Assembly: GCA_034766995.1 (NCBI GenBank)
Contig: CM068322.1
Coordinates: forward strand, 2,637,089 to 2,701,088
DNA from: Acanthacorydalis orientalis
Taxonomy: Eukaryota; Arthropoda; Insecta; Megaloptera; Corydalidae
Direction: 5' to 3'
Length of the DNA: 64,000 nt
The position numbers and the translations under genes are program-made. The first letter of the stretch is position 1, and the number at the start of each line of letters is the position of its first letter. Shown here piece after piece: positions 47,832 through 59,695 of the stretch. The notes below the pieces were generated by a model, which was not told where the DNA came from, did not search any database, and worked only from the letters and a program-made list of their open reading frames with translations.

Positions 47832-48409
47832 TTAGATTGGTTGAAAAATAATTGCTGCTTATGACCTTCAAATTTTAAATGGTTTGATTATTTTAAGTGG
47901 TCCAGGACTGTTGGATGACTAACACCTAACTTTTCTGCAAGCTCTAAAATTGTTGTGTATGATTTTGATTTAACTAACGTCTTCAGTTGGTCGTTATAAA
48001 CTAAAGAAGGATGTCTGCGATCTTCTTCATCTTCAAGGTTCTCGTTTCAAGGTTCAAGGTTCTTCAAGGTTCTCAAATTTTTGGAAGTACCATTGTATAG
48101 TACGTTCCTTAACAGTACCCGCACCAAAAATATCGTTTAGTTTACAAGCAGTGTCTGCTGCTTTAACACCCTTTTTGAACTCTTAGAAAAAAATGTTCTG
48201 ATTTACTTTTTTTCCATCTTTAATTCAATAGACCAATTTAAAGCAAAATTATTAATAAAACCAAATTAGACTTTACTAAAATACACACCGAAAAATGCTC
48301 TTTAAAGTGTTATTAACACGAACACGATGAAATGACACTTTCATTGAAAATAATTAAGTTTAAAAGAATTCAGAAAACAAAACCAGTAATTATTTTCTTC
48401 CCAACCTAA
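47832..48409 (-). mobile_element. Deleted Hsmar1-like mariner (MITE-like), copy 3, complete
   Basis: 578 bp with termini TTAGATTGGTTGAAAAATAA and the inverted TTCCCAACCTAA, between TA at 47830-47831 and 48410-48411. Inside are the 5' leader, a broken N-terminal HTH region (the TATCGTTTAGTTTAC and CCATTGTATAGTACGTTCC words also seen in the other copies), and a minisatellite of TTCAAGGTTCT units near 48040-48080. The shared TATGACCTTCAAATT junction closes it. The catalytic region is absent. Confidence 0.9.
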
Positions 48410-48411
48410 TA

Positions 48412-48833
48412 TGTCAAACCTTATACATTATAATACCTTTTATACGAATACGCAAAATTAAAACAAAAGAAATATAAAACATAAAATACAGTCATAAAAT
48501 ATAATATTTTTTACAATTTTCATGGATAATATATTTTAGTACAAATTTTAAATTACGTTTATCTTATTAAAATTAGATTTTATTTATTTTTTAAACACTA
48601 ATTAATTTTAAATAAGATAACTAAAGCCCAAACCGGATTTATAATATAAATCTCATTATGTGGTTTTATTGCCTGGAGCTACTTAGCCGATGAATATTTT
48701 TTTCAAATTTAATTAACGTTTATAATTATTTGATGAAAATATTGTGTTACCTACTCATTTTCTGCAATTTTTTAACACTATAATATTTTGATTTTATAAA
48801 ATATTACAGGCGTACAGATAAACATACATAGTC

Positions 48834-48894
<61 letters not shown>

Positions 48895-48977
48895 ATATAT
48901 ATATACTACCATTTTTTTTCTCATGCTATAGTATTTATGATATAATATTAATTAAACATACTCTCTCTCTCTTTCCC

Positions 48978-49033
<56 letters not shown>

Positions 49034-49130
49034 CTCAGTATTAGTATTATTTATTTATTAGAAAAGACATTCAAAATTAAATGTAAAAGGATATTTTTCA
49101 ATTTTGAATGCAATATGAAATCGTTTAGCA

Positions 49131-49163
<33 letters not shown>
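48412..49163. other. AT-rich spacer with three (TA)n tracts
   Basis: (TA)n at 48838-48905, 48978-49032 and 49133-49163. The last one abuts the next mariner. No gene seen. Confidence 0.7.
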
Positions 49164-49164
<1 letters not shown>

Positions 49165-50095
49165 GAGGTCAGACAATTAAGTAATGCGACCGATTTTTTT
49201 TCTCGGCCTGTGGTAGCACTGCGAAGCTGTAACTCCGCCACCGTAATAGCAGATCCCTACTCTCTCGATTGAGACCTTGACCACCCTCGTACGATCATTT
49301 CTTCGCCAGCTGTTTAGTGTTTTGTAACAACGCGCGAGTAGTGCATGTCACGAAAATGGAACAGAGAAAGATTGTCAAGATTGCTCAAGATTGTCTCGAG
49401 CAGGTTGAAAGTGATCCTACTCTCCTCGATCGAGTTATTACTGGTGATGAAAGTTGGTTCTTTCAATATGACCCCGAAACTAAACGACAAAGCCAACAGT
49501 GGCTGTCCCCTGGAGCACCAAGGCCAAAGAAGGCGAGAATGAGCAAGTCCAAAGTGAAAACCATGCTGATTTGCTTCTTCGACAGCAAAGGGGTGGTTCA
49601 CAAAGAGTTCGTACCACCTGGACAAACCGTAAATCAAGTATTCTACTGCAATGTTCTCGAAAAATTACGAAAAAGGGTGCTCAGAGTGCGTCCAGAGATC
49701 GCGAAGACTTGGGTTCTGCATCACGACAATGCTCCCTGTCACAGTGCGTTCAGTGTCTCTCAGTTTTTGGCGTCTAAAGGCATCGCAACGTTACCACAAC
49801 CGCCCTATTCACCGGACATGTCACCCTGCGACTTTTTCCTATTCCCCCATATGAAAAAATTCGTCAAAGGTCGACATTTTGACTCCGTTGAAGATATCCA
49901 AGAATCTGTGACGAGGGTACTCGGAGAGGTCCCACAAGAAGTGTTCCAGAATTGTTACGAAAACTGGAAAACTCGCTGGAATAAGTGTATAGATGCGAGA
50001 TGGGACTACTTTGAAGGGGATCGCAGCGATGTACCTTAATTTTTAAATATACTCGATTTTTGAATTTTGTCGCATTACTTAATTGTCTGACCTCA
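49164..50095 (+). mobile_element. Internally deleted mariner, copy B
   Basis: 932 bp with ends CGAGGTCAGACAATTAAGTA and the inverted TACTTAATTGTCTGACCTCA. TA follows at 50096-50097, and the left flank is CA where TA is expected. Both sides are (TA)n. It is the sister of 1356-2275, on the other strand, with very similar terminal regions and core coding sequence but a different deletion junction. Confidence 0.92.
49356..50039 (+). CDS. N-terminally deleted mariner transposase (copy B)
   Basis: Uninterrupted frame of 227 residues. The start is set at 49356 (MEQRKIVK), which looks like the authentic transposase N-terminus, joined after eight codons to IAQDCLEQVESD from the middle of the protein. 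The catalytic core is complete: VITGDESWFF, HHDNAPCHS and PDMSPCDFF, with D34D spacing, and the usual C-terminus DYFEGDRSDVP. Both helix-turn-helix motifs are deleted, so specific end binding should be lost. Whether the product is made, and whether it could interfere with full-length enzyme, cannot be told from sequence. Confidence 0.82.
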   Translation: MEQRKIVKIAQDCLEQVESDPTLLDRVITGDESWFFQYDPETKRQSQQWLSPGAPRPKKARMSKSKVKTMLICFFDSKGVVHKEFVPPGQTVNQVFYCNVLEKLRKRVLRVRPEIAKTWVLHHDNAPCHSAFSVSQFLASKGIATLPQPPYSPDMSPCDFFLFPHMKKFVKGRHFDSVEDIQESVTRVLGEVPQEVFQNCYENWKTRWNKCIDARWDYFEGDRSDVP

Positions 50096-50104
50096 TATAT
50101 ACGA

Positions 50105-50167
<63 letters not shown>
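50096..50167. repeat. (TA)n microsatellite
   Basis: Runs directly from the right TA of mariner copy B. Confidence 0.95.
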
Positions 50168-50171
<4 letters not shown>

Positions 50172-50389
50172 GTGAATATTTGTCTGTTTGTTATCTTTTC
50201 CTAATAGATTTTTATATCTTATTGCGTACGGTCTTCCAAGTAACATACCATGTCAAACTCGTGTAAAGATCATCATACGTCCTATTTCACAGATTTGGCT
50301 AATAATTAGAAAAATATTATAGTTAGTAATGAAAAATATTAACACCATGTGTTATGTCTGCAGCATAGTGAAAAAACTCTCAAATACAG

Positions 50390-50905
50390 CCGGTCAGACC
50401 TGAATAGAATCACAGTCACAAATGCATTTAGTATAAGATAGGAACAATATATCTAACACCTTACATTACAATTAACCCGCGACCGTATCGCAGTGCCCCC
50501 AGGTCAAGGTCTGGTGGCCCCGTACATATAAGTTATATAAGATTAGTTAAGTTAGGTTAAGTTAGTTAAGATTAGTTAAGTTAGGTTAAGTTAGCTAAGT
50601 TAGGCTCTCTTTTTATTATTTTGTATGTCGTTGTATCGTCTTCTACTGTCTGTACCGTCCATCAGTGTTCTGTATGCAATTAACTATCCCTTCCGGTTTT
50701 TTGAAAATTTTTTCCGGACTCCATCACTTCAAACCATCTATTATACCCACTTCCTGAAACACAATTCTCCTGTCAAAACCGGTTTAAAATCCTAGGCTAA
50801 GACCCGGGACCAAATCCCAATTTCCACCCAAGGCACAGTTAATACGGTGTTGTAACGTGCAAAATCATCAAAATAAAATTATTTTTGATTTTGATTTTAT
50901 GTAAA
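50390..50905 (+). mobile_element. Possible LINE 3' end
   Basis: A GC-richer stretch (AATTAACCCGCGACCGTATC, GTCTGGTGGCCCCGTACATA, AAGACCCGGGACCAAATCCC) ends in ATTTTTGATTTTGATTTT, a short tandem tail like those closing some non-LTR retrotransposons. No coding domain is recognisable. This is an inference from the tail and composition only. Confidence 0.4.
50541..50604. repeat. GTTAAGTTAG minisatellite
   Basis: Tandem units based on (GAT)TAGTTAAGTTAGGTTAA. The ~29-bp block occurs about twice. It contains TTAGG words but not in the pentamer array of insect telomeres. Confidence 0.8.
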
Positions 50906-51095
50906 CACCTATATACAATTCTTTAAAAAATGTTTTTTGTATCGTTAATATTATAATTTGTAAGAACTTTAACAAAATAATATTTTTTTTATCTTCATTC
51001 ATTCATTCATTTCATTCTTCATTTCATTCTTCATTTGATTCATTTTTACAAGTATAATTAATTATGTTAATATTCCATTAAATATTTTGTTATAG

Positions 51096-51194
51096 ACTAG
51101 GAGGCTCTTCCCCCTGATCGTTATGCTCACCAACCCAAAGGGGCTCCACCCCCTATAGCTTTGCTCATATCGCATATATTATCTCAATATCGTA

Positions 51195-51249
<55 letters not shown>

Positions 51250-51420
51250 CATACATACATATTTTAGTATATCTATATATTCATTCTCACAGATATATTA
51301 TGACGTTTGTTTTATAAAGCCGCATATTTCATTGATATTATTATGATACCAATATCATCATTTTTCGTGTAAATTTGGATGTCATAGTTAATAATAATTT
51401 AATACAAAATATCTATACTA
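51096..51420 (+). repeat. Undescribed repeat with internal (TA)n, copy 1
   Basis: Order: a GC-richer module (ACTAGGAGGCTCTTCC...GGGGCTCCACCCCC), then ATCGCATATATT and TCAATATCGTAAT, then (TA)n at 51199-51262. A right module follows (CTCACAGATATATTATGACG, TTTATAAAGCCGCA, GGATGTCATAG, AATTTAATACAAAAT). No coding frame. Class unknown. Confidence 0.8.
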
Positions 51421-51742
51421 TTTATTTTACTACTGTTAACTTTTATTTTGTTTATACACATCAACAATCCACCAATAGTTATGCTTCATTAAATACTGAT
51501 TATTTTATAAATAAGCATAGTAATTTGACAGTGAAAGACATGTCGTAATAAAATTACTCCAAACATAAAAGTATTACAGAAATATATGAAAGAAAATTGT
51601 ATAAAAGATAATAATTTTTTAACTTACATAAATAACTTAAATATAAGAACAATAGCAAATAATTAATAAAGTCTACATCATAAAACAAAGTTACAATTGT
51701 AAACTTACAGCGTAATGTAAATTTAAAAAATATAGAGTTAAA

Positions 51743-51862
51743 TACTAGGGAGCTCTTCCCGCTAGTGGCTACGCTCACTGACCCCTGAAGGCTCCACTCC
51801 AGCGCGCTTTGCTCGCTCCCCTGACTTGTTTCAGTCATATCGCATATATTAGGTCATTATCG

Positions 51863-51908
<46 letters not shown>

Positions 51909-52069
51909 TATATATGTGAGTATGTTTATGTAATCACTCTCACAGTTATACTACGTTGTGTTGTTTTTTAAAGTCGCACACTTTATTACTGTTGTTATGA
52001 TGCCATCGTAAATTTTCGTATAATTTCAGGTGTCATCGTAAATAACAATTTAATACAAAATGTCTACAC
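51743..52069 (+). repeat. Undescribed repeat with internal (TA)n, copy 2
   Basis: Same orientation and order as copy 1, 647 bp downstream: CTAGGGAGCTCTTCCCGCTA, ATCGCATATATT, ATTATCGTAATA, (TA)n at 51864-51917, then CTCACAGTTATACTACGTTG, TAAAGTCGCACACTTTATTA, AATTTAATACAAAATGTCTA. Confidence 0.8.
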
Positions 52070-52189
52070 GTTTTGGTTCAAACATTACTTAACTATTAAA
52101 CAAATAAAAATGCACTTCATACATATCTATCTATATATAAGAAATATTCTGTAAAATTTTAAAAAATGTAGCAAAAATTTTGAAGAAAA

Positions 52190-52386
52190 GTGTAGAGATT
52201 TTATATTAAATTATTATAAAAGATGACACTCCGAGTTACATTATATTTTCGCAAAGAATTACGATATGAAGTGTGCGATTTTATAAAACTGCGTTGCAAT
52301 CTTGGAGAATAATTAATTTTACAGACATACTAATATATATACATTTATATATGGGTATATATATATTAATATATATATACATATAC

Positions 52387-52440
<54 letters not shown>

Positions 52441-52557
52441 CGATATTGAGCGAATATATGCGATACGAGCGAAGCGTGTCGTTGGTGCGAATGAAGTGAA
52501 CGAAGGCGAAGATCTCGGGGATCAGCGAGTAAGAGGCAGAGCCTCCTCGTACTAAAT
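52190..52557 (-). repeat. Undescribed repeat with internal (TA)n, copy 3, inverted
   Basis: On the minus strand: TAGTACGAGGAGGCTCTGCC, CGCTTCGCTCGTATCGCATA, TCAATATCGTTA, (TA)n at 52330-52439, then TTTATAAAATCGCACACTTC, GGAGTGTCATC, AATTTAATATAAAAT. Copies 2 and 3 face each other across about 120 bp. Confidence 0.78.
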
Positions 52558-52559
52558 GA

Positions 52560-53096
52560 ACTATTTCCTATAAAATGAGTCTTTAATTCCACACCGTTCG
52601 TGTTTTTTATTTTGTTCAATCTTCTATTTTGTACCAACTTCCGTATAAAAATAAATTCCGCAAAATCATGTTTTCTGTATGTGTTCTAATTTTCAATTGG
52701 TATTTCAAACTTAAAGAAAGATATTACTATATACATAATTAATTTATTTACATTATATCTATTATAAAGATAATGTTACTTATATATATATATATATATA
52801 TATTATAACATATGCGTATATCAAATTTTAAGTATCAAGATAATCGCAGTAATACCTTACACTTCGTAAACCTGTAAATATATAGTTAAGAAAGATAAAC
52901 GTTTTATATCACTACAAGGATACAGAAAATGTATAGACCTGTATCTGGAGATCAGTGAATGTAGTAACAGTTATATCCCTTCAGACAGTCTTTTATATTT
53001 CACCGTTAATACTATACGAAAATCTTAAATTACAGAAAATTGCCATGAAACTTGAAAATGTTTCAAGGTGCTAGAAAGCTTCAAGTTGTTTTGAAC

Positions 53097-53163
<67 letters not shown>

Positions 53164-53212
53164 AAGAGAGAGAGAGAAAGAAATATTTATTTGTATATTT
53201 ATGTTTGTGTGT

Positions 53213-53252
<40 letters not shown>

Positions 53253-53490
53253 TGAGAGGATTTAAACTTTTTTGATAAATAAATTACTTTTACTTATTAA
53301 GGTTATTTGAGAATCGTTCGAAACGTGCGTTTTCGTATTGAAAAATGATAATTCAAAGCCACAACGATTCTCGCTTACGGAATGTTATCATGTTCGTTAA
53401 AATTTAAAGAAGTTGAATTAAATTAACATTGTATATTTAATATTTCAATATTTCATATTAAAAAGAGAAATAAAAAACTAAAATGTGAAA
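52560..53490. other. AT-rich spacer with (TA)n and (GA)n
   Basis: (TA)n at 52780-52803, 53098-53163 (followed by a short AGAGAG run) and 53216-53250. No gene seen. Confidence 0.7.
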
Positions 53491-53491
53491 G

Positions 53492-53577
53492 ATATCTGTT
53501 ATACTCTAGTATAACAGATATTTTTCAAATATCTGTATTTTGTATTGTGGAAAATAGTGTTCTAACACTATTTTCCA
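53492..53577. repeat. Two adjacent perfect hairpins
   Basis: Hairpin 1: ATATCTGTTATAC (53492-53504), loop TCTA, exact complement to 53521. Hairpin 2: a 14-bp stem beginning TGGAAAATAGTGTT (53548), loop CT, complement to 53577. They lie 27 bp apart, just upstream of the hAT pseudogene. Confidence 0.9.
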
Positions 53578-53599
53578 ACCGGTGTGTCGCAATAGTAAG

Positions 53600-54720
53600 T
53601 AGGTTAGTCGTAAAGAAGTGTCTGTATTATGATCAAGTTGCTTGCCGTATTACTGTTAAAACTACGTTAGATGCAGAAAAGAAAATTCTAATAATTCCTC
53701 TTTCTAATAATATAATTAGCATACGCATTGAAAACATTTCAGACTATGTTGAAGATTAAGTAACTGAGCACTTTACATCTGATGAAATATTTATATTTTA
53801 GATCGATGAATCAACAGATGTAAACAGAAATACACAATTAATATCATTAAATAGAATTAGAATTATCGGCAATATGATTAGTATTTTGTATAAATATATA
53901 ATTTTTCTCTATTTATTTTTTTTATTAATTTTGCTTTTGTAAAGAATTACATGAAAAACCACTATTTTTGTAATAAAAAGCATTTATATGAAAAATTATA
54001 ATTTAAATTGGATATCTTGCATAAGTATTTGCATTGATTGAGTAAAAGCTATGACGGACTCCATAAAAATATTTGTTAATATAGCCAAAGAGTATAATTC
54101 TGATATTATTATTACATACTATTTTATAAAAAAATACGTTTTAGTTTCTAAATGTCTGGTCAAAGATTTACAAACCATTCTTGAAAAGGTAACAAAAATA
54201 CTGCATTTTACTTAAAGTAAATCAGAAAAAAGTCATATGTTTTCTAAATTATGAAATGCAATGGATGTAGATCACTTAATATTGATAATTCTCACAACAG
54301 TTTGGTGGTTATTCAAAGTCAAGTGCTAGCACGATTTTACGAATTGTAAAAAAGTGACTTGTTCATTTTTCAGTGGAGTGTTTAATTGAGAGACGAGAAC
54401 CAATCAAATTTGTCCATGCAAAGAGAACAGAAAAATATTTTATTATCAACCGATAAACTTTAATTCTTTTAATGGTAAATTAGGCATGTGGAAAGGAGAA
54501 TGAAAGTAAAGAATTTGGAAATATTTCCTGAAGTATCAAAAACTATATATGATTCTCTAATATCAAAAACTGTATACTACTTTCCTTCTCTTAATGTTCA
54601 AAATTATGACTGGGTCAGAAATCCATTCTTAAGTAATGCTTATACTGAGATTCGCAGCCTATCCTTAAAAGAACAGTAAGAACTGTTAAATAAAAAATGA
54701 CAGGAATTTAAAAATAAATT
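53600..54720 (+). pseudogene. hAT transposase (ZBED5/FAM200-like), decayed
   Basis: Recognisable in order: an N-terminal part (LDAEKKILIIPLSNNIISIR, near 53665-53730), FIF*IDESTDVN (the RNase H-like core start with the catalytic-type aspartate, near 53790-53822) and AMTDSIKIFVNIAKEYNSD near 54050. Then come LVKDLQTILEKVTKILHFT and the late core: FNSFNGKLGMWKRRM in shifted frames, EIFPEVSKTIYDSL, FPSLNVQNYDWVRNPFL and SLSLKEQ. More than a dozen stops and frame changes occur. The C-terminal hATC segment is absent, whereas the element at 9964 keeps only that part. Terminal repeats were not found. Confidence 0.78.
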
Positions 54721-55955
54721 TCGATAAAAATAAATATAACAATAAATGTCGATAATATAACAAATGTAATATAAATTCAAGAAAACAAAAATATTTATCC
54801 TAACAATTATGGTGTGTTTCGAAAACTCAACTATTTTTAAAATGTGTAACATACCCAAAAAGGTTTGAAAAAAACTTCACTAGAACATAAATATCTAAGC
54901 AATTACAAAACTTAAGAACTTACTTTTTGTTAATTCTTCCTCACTAAATCTACTAGAGTTTAATTTCCTCAGTATGATTTTCAAACAATATAATTCTTGT
55001 ACTATAGCTAAATTCACTTTCACGTTGAATTTTTTCAATCTCACTACAGATCATAAAGATTTTTTCCGATTTAAAATATTGAACATTTGATAATAATTAT
55101 TTTTAATTGTTCCTTATGTGCATTTCTATGGCGATATCGTTATCCCCAGAGCGCTAAGTAACAACAAAATTTAATTTTAAAGATTTCATATGTTAAGATT
55201 TTTTTATTCCTTATTGCTTTGAAGATAACGATATAGTCCTCTAAATTCGCATTAGAAATAATCCAAAATAATTGAAAAAATTAAGGTTAATTTTGATTAA
55301 GAAACATTTTTTATAGTTTATGGAACGAGTGAAAAAATATTTCTGAAAATGATTTTAGTATTTCATTAATAGACATAAGATATTATATACTCATACATAA
55401 TTAATAAACTATTATCTCAAAACCGATATTTACTCATGAAAATATTAATTTTACTTTAAGAAGATACTAAAACTAAAATCTTATTTCAATAATAACTTTT
55501 CAGTGAGATACATTTATAATTAATACCATTTATATTGAATTATATTCAATAAATAATTTAAATATAGAAATTCTAAATTGTCTTCAACATGTACATCATC
55601 ATTTTCTGTCTAGAAAAAATCGCACAAATTACTTTTTAACAATTATTTTTAATGAATTATAGATTTATTCTGTTCATACACTTTTCATAATATATAACTA
55701 CTATATATATAACTATACTAAAATATAATTAATATATAGGGTTATTAGTAGTAGTAAGTAATAACTAATATGTATAGTTCACCTCTCTTTAGTTCACCTA
55801 TGTTTTATATAATTTACAATTACTCCCTGTTATTAATCTATTTAAAATGATATTATTTTATTCATGTATTGAGTAAAACCTTTAGACTAAACCGTTTGAA
55901 TTAAGTAGTTTCCGTGTGCCGACTTTAAACCACAAAATTTAATATTCATTTATTC

Positions 55956-56024
<69 letters not shown>

Positions 56025-56598
56025 GTATACGAGTATGTGTATGTATACCTATATTATAAAAGAAATTATTTTTAATAACATTTTTAAAAAACACATACCA
56101 AGTATGTTATAAATGAGTTTAAGTTGGTGTAAATTTAATAAATAACTTATTGTTTTAGTGTTAAAAAAATTCTTTTTCTGTTTAAATTTTTATACTTTTG
56201 ATTTATTTTTCTGTTAACTGATATTAGTCAGTACAAAGATGTTTCATGATCATACATATTGTGTTTTAAAAGTACTTATTTCTAAAATTAAAATTTAATA
56301 GGACTAATGAAATTATGAGGCATAAAAAATTGCAATTCTTAATTAGAAACATTAAAACTTTTAAGAAACTATGAAAAAAAATTATAAAAAATATATTATT
56401 AGAAATAATTTAAAAAAGTGAGCGAGAAAACTACAAAATAAATCTTTATTTTGTCTAATTAAAAAGTTTATTAATCTTTAATTGTTACATACATGTTCAG
56501 AGAATTACATATTCTAAATGCTGTTGGCATGCTAATAAATCATTTGAATGTTACAGTTTAGTTATTATGTATGGTTTACTCTCTTTTGAGCTATATTG

Positions 56599-56637
<39 letters not shown>
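54721..56637. other. AT-rich spacer with (TA)n
   Basis: (TA)n at 55957-56031 and 56601-56637. No gene seen. Confidence 0.7.
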
Positions 56638-56640
<3 letters not shown>

Positions 56641-57180
56641 TATTGTACAAAACAGAAGCAACAAATTTTACTTAAATATTTAAGTATATTAATTTTTAGT
56701 TTCAATTATTTTACAGTGATATTAATAATGCATGCTTATATATTAATAAAACAGAAGCAAAATGATACATTTTCAAAAATAATGATAATTTACTAGTATT
56801 AAAATGGTAACAAAACAAATAACTGCAATATATAAGAATGTGCAAAACTAAAGCAACAAATCTAGTTCTTTGTGTAAAAGCTCCTATTTTTAATAACCTC
56901 GGCACATCTGCGTGGCATTGATGAAATTAAATTTAAATTGGGTGCCTTTTCTCATTCATTTTTTAATGCTCGGAACAGTCTCCGCTTGTTTCCGAAACGC
57001 TTACTCGCAACTCGTCACTTGAGAATCCCAAAGATATTTTCAATAGGACTCAAGTCTGGTGATTGTGCCGGCCAATCAACAACTTGAACCTCATTGTCTT
57101 TAAACTAATCCTTTACCAACCTCGATGCGTGTTTCGATTCATTATAAATTTACTCGAGATGTTTTATTAATATCGTGATT
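56638..57180 (-). mobile_element. 3' end of a Tc1-like element with IR/DR-type terminal repeat
   Basis: The outer repeat CAGTATTGTACAAAACAGAA-GCAACAAA at 56638-56665 follows TA. A second, related direct copy GAATGTGCAAAACTAAAGCA-ACAAA lies at 56836-56860. To its right the minus strand encodes the end of a Tc1 transposase: VVDWPAQSPDLSPIENIFGI, which contains the catalytic glutamate, then RFGNKRRLFRALKNE and ISSMPRRCAEVIKNR. A stop follows GILK. The 5' two-thirds of the transposase and the other end are missing beyond about 57180. Confidence 0.8.
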
Positions 57181-58476
57181 TAAATTCAAATGTACATAAT
57201 TTTAACGTAGCAAGAATGACTAAAAGTATTCAAAAGTAAAAATTCAAATTGTGTCTAAAAAGTATGTCGTATTAGGATGCTTACGTACGTAGCAATATTT
57301 TTCACATAAATATGAACTTTGTTCATTAAAACATTCAGAAATTACAGAGATAAGATCTTAAAAAAGATCTTTCTTGTTTATCAATATTATATACTTTATA
57401 ATTTGGTTCAATTGTATTACATAATAATTTAACTACTTTCCACGCAATATTAAAGAAATAAATTTGAAAATCAATCTTAAAACGTAATTAGGATTAAGAA
57501 TAAACATTTTTATGATAATAGTTAATACAAATAGGTAACGAATTGTGAAGAATAAATTTTATTATGAATTGAAACACCTCTTAAATCAGTTTTGTTGGTA
57601 AAATTGGATCATAATAATTTCATACAGACTTTATGGATCGTACACGTACACATAACTTTGTTAACGTATCCATTTATATGAAAATGAACTAATCAGAATA
57701 ACAAAACTTTACTCGACGATATTCAGATTTAAATTGCACAAGTCGATTATCTTATGTTCAGTTTGATAACTTTAAACAAAAAAGAAAAGGTACAGCTAGT
57801 TTAATCGTAAGATGTATTTATTATATGTTTTTTTTTGGAAAAAAGGCTATAAATAGTATTTAACTCCTTTTATAACTAAAATCATGATAAAGAATATCGT
57901 ATTTAAAAATACTAATTGTATTTGTATATTATTTAAACATATTCAAGGAACAATTTCAGTACTCTTATTACTTAATTGTGTTGTCCATTAGAATTATTTA
58001 ATGGTTTTCATTCTAATTAAATTCCATACTTATAGAGATTTTTTCAGATTTTAGCCTTTATTACAATATCGAATTCTTTTCAATCAATTTTTAATATAAA
58101 ACAGGAAAATATCATTGACAAATTGGAAGATTTTTTTAAACACATTCGCAAAAATGACGTCTATAGCTGTCAATTAATTCGCAGCTTCATATTGATTTCT
58201 AAATTTTCAAATATACTTTATTGTTATTCGGTTTCCAAACTACTTGGAACTATTTTTTTATATGCACACTTTTTTGAGTTCAATACTGAAACCAGATCGA
58301 AAATATATGTATTAATAACAAAAGTATGATAATTTTTTTCTGAGAGGAATCAAAAAGTATAAATGGTCAAAATTGTGTAATTAGATCATTCCAGAAAACC
58401 AAGTTTATAACAGTTAAAAATAAATAATTAAGTCATACATATGTACACTTATACTCTAATACAAACATACATACAA

Positions 58477-58530
<54 letters not shown>

Positions 58531-59431
58531 GTCTGTGTGTGTTAGATAATTTCTCTAACAAATCTTTAGAAAATGAAAACATCACCATTAACAATTATTT
58601 GTTTTTTTTAGTGATATAAAGCTAAATAAATTTATTTAAGAATAATGACGCAATAAAACTAGGAATTTTACAGTGAGTTTATAAATAAGTTATTTATTTC
58701 AAACAATACGGTGAAATAAGCTCGCCAGACAGGTGAAATAAAATAGATAAATTATAGAAAATGAAGATTTATACACAATATTTTGATTGCAGTACAGTTT
58801 TATTGCCGTCATAAGTCCATTTTTACAAATAAATTTTCCACTCCCTTACAAATCACATATTTTTTTGATTAAAAATTTAATAGATTATTGATTATTTCAT
58901 ACGAGCACTTAGATATATATTATTACCTTCAGATATCTAGGATAAAGAAAATATGTCTGTATCTTATCGCTCTGACAAAATTCAGAGCGCTAAGATAAAC
59001 ATCCGTACCGTATGGTTTTCCAAATGTGCATAATTAACGATTAAAAATGATTAGTAATTAATAAGTAGTATTTATGAACAAATTTTTTTCGGATTCTAAA
59101 AAAGGGAACAATTAATAATGGAAGTAAAAACCCTAACCGTATAATATTGTCATGTTCATTAAAAAAAACTTAAGAACTTAAATTTTGAAAACTAAATTGC
59201 AAAAATTTTGGTGAATTACGAATACTATTACTAAACAACAGACAAAACAATTTTAATTATTATCAGAGCTAATATAATAGATATATGCTATTATAATTTT
59301 TCTTTTTCAAGTCAATAATAAAATATGTATCTGCAAGCGGTGTTGTATATATAAAAAGGTAAAACAAAAAGTACTCATACAAATAGAAAAAGAGTATTAA
59401 TTTTTGTTTCACTTTTGTGGAATATATACGA

Positions 59432-59493
<62 letters not shown>

Positions 59494-59624
59494 ATGTACT
59501 AAATCTTATGCTTCTTATGAAAAACTAATTAATATAATTGTTATTTTTAATTAATTCTTACGAAACATAATATTTAATTAAATTTATATTCTCCTACTAT
59601 GACGGAATCTATCTATCTATATAA

Positions 59625-59689
<65 letters not shown>
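57181..59689. other. AT-rich spacer with microsatellites
   Basis: (TA)n at 58482-58527, (TA)n(TG)n at 59434-59491 and (TA)n at 59625-59691. A hairpin CGCTCTGA/TCAGAGCG lies near 58968-58990. No gene seen. Confidence 0.7.

Positions 59690-59691
<2 letters not shown>

Positions 59692-59695
<4 letters not shown>

Noticed and set aside
50541..50604. Interstitial insect telomere repeat (TTAGG)n
   Set aside because: TTAGG words occur but inside a ~10-bp/29-bp unit (GTTAAGTTAG), not as a pentamer array.
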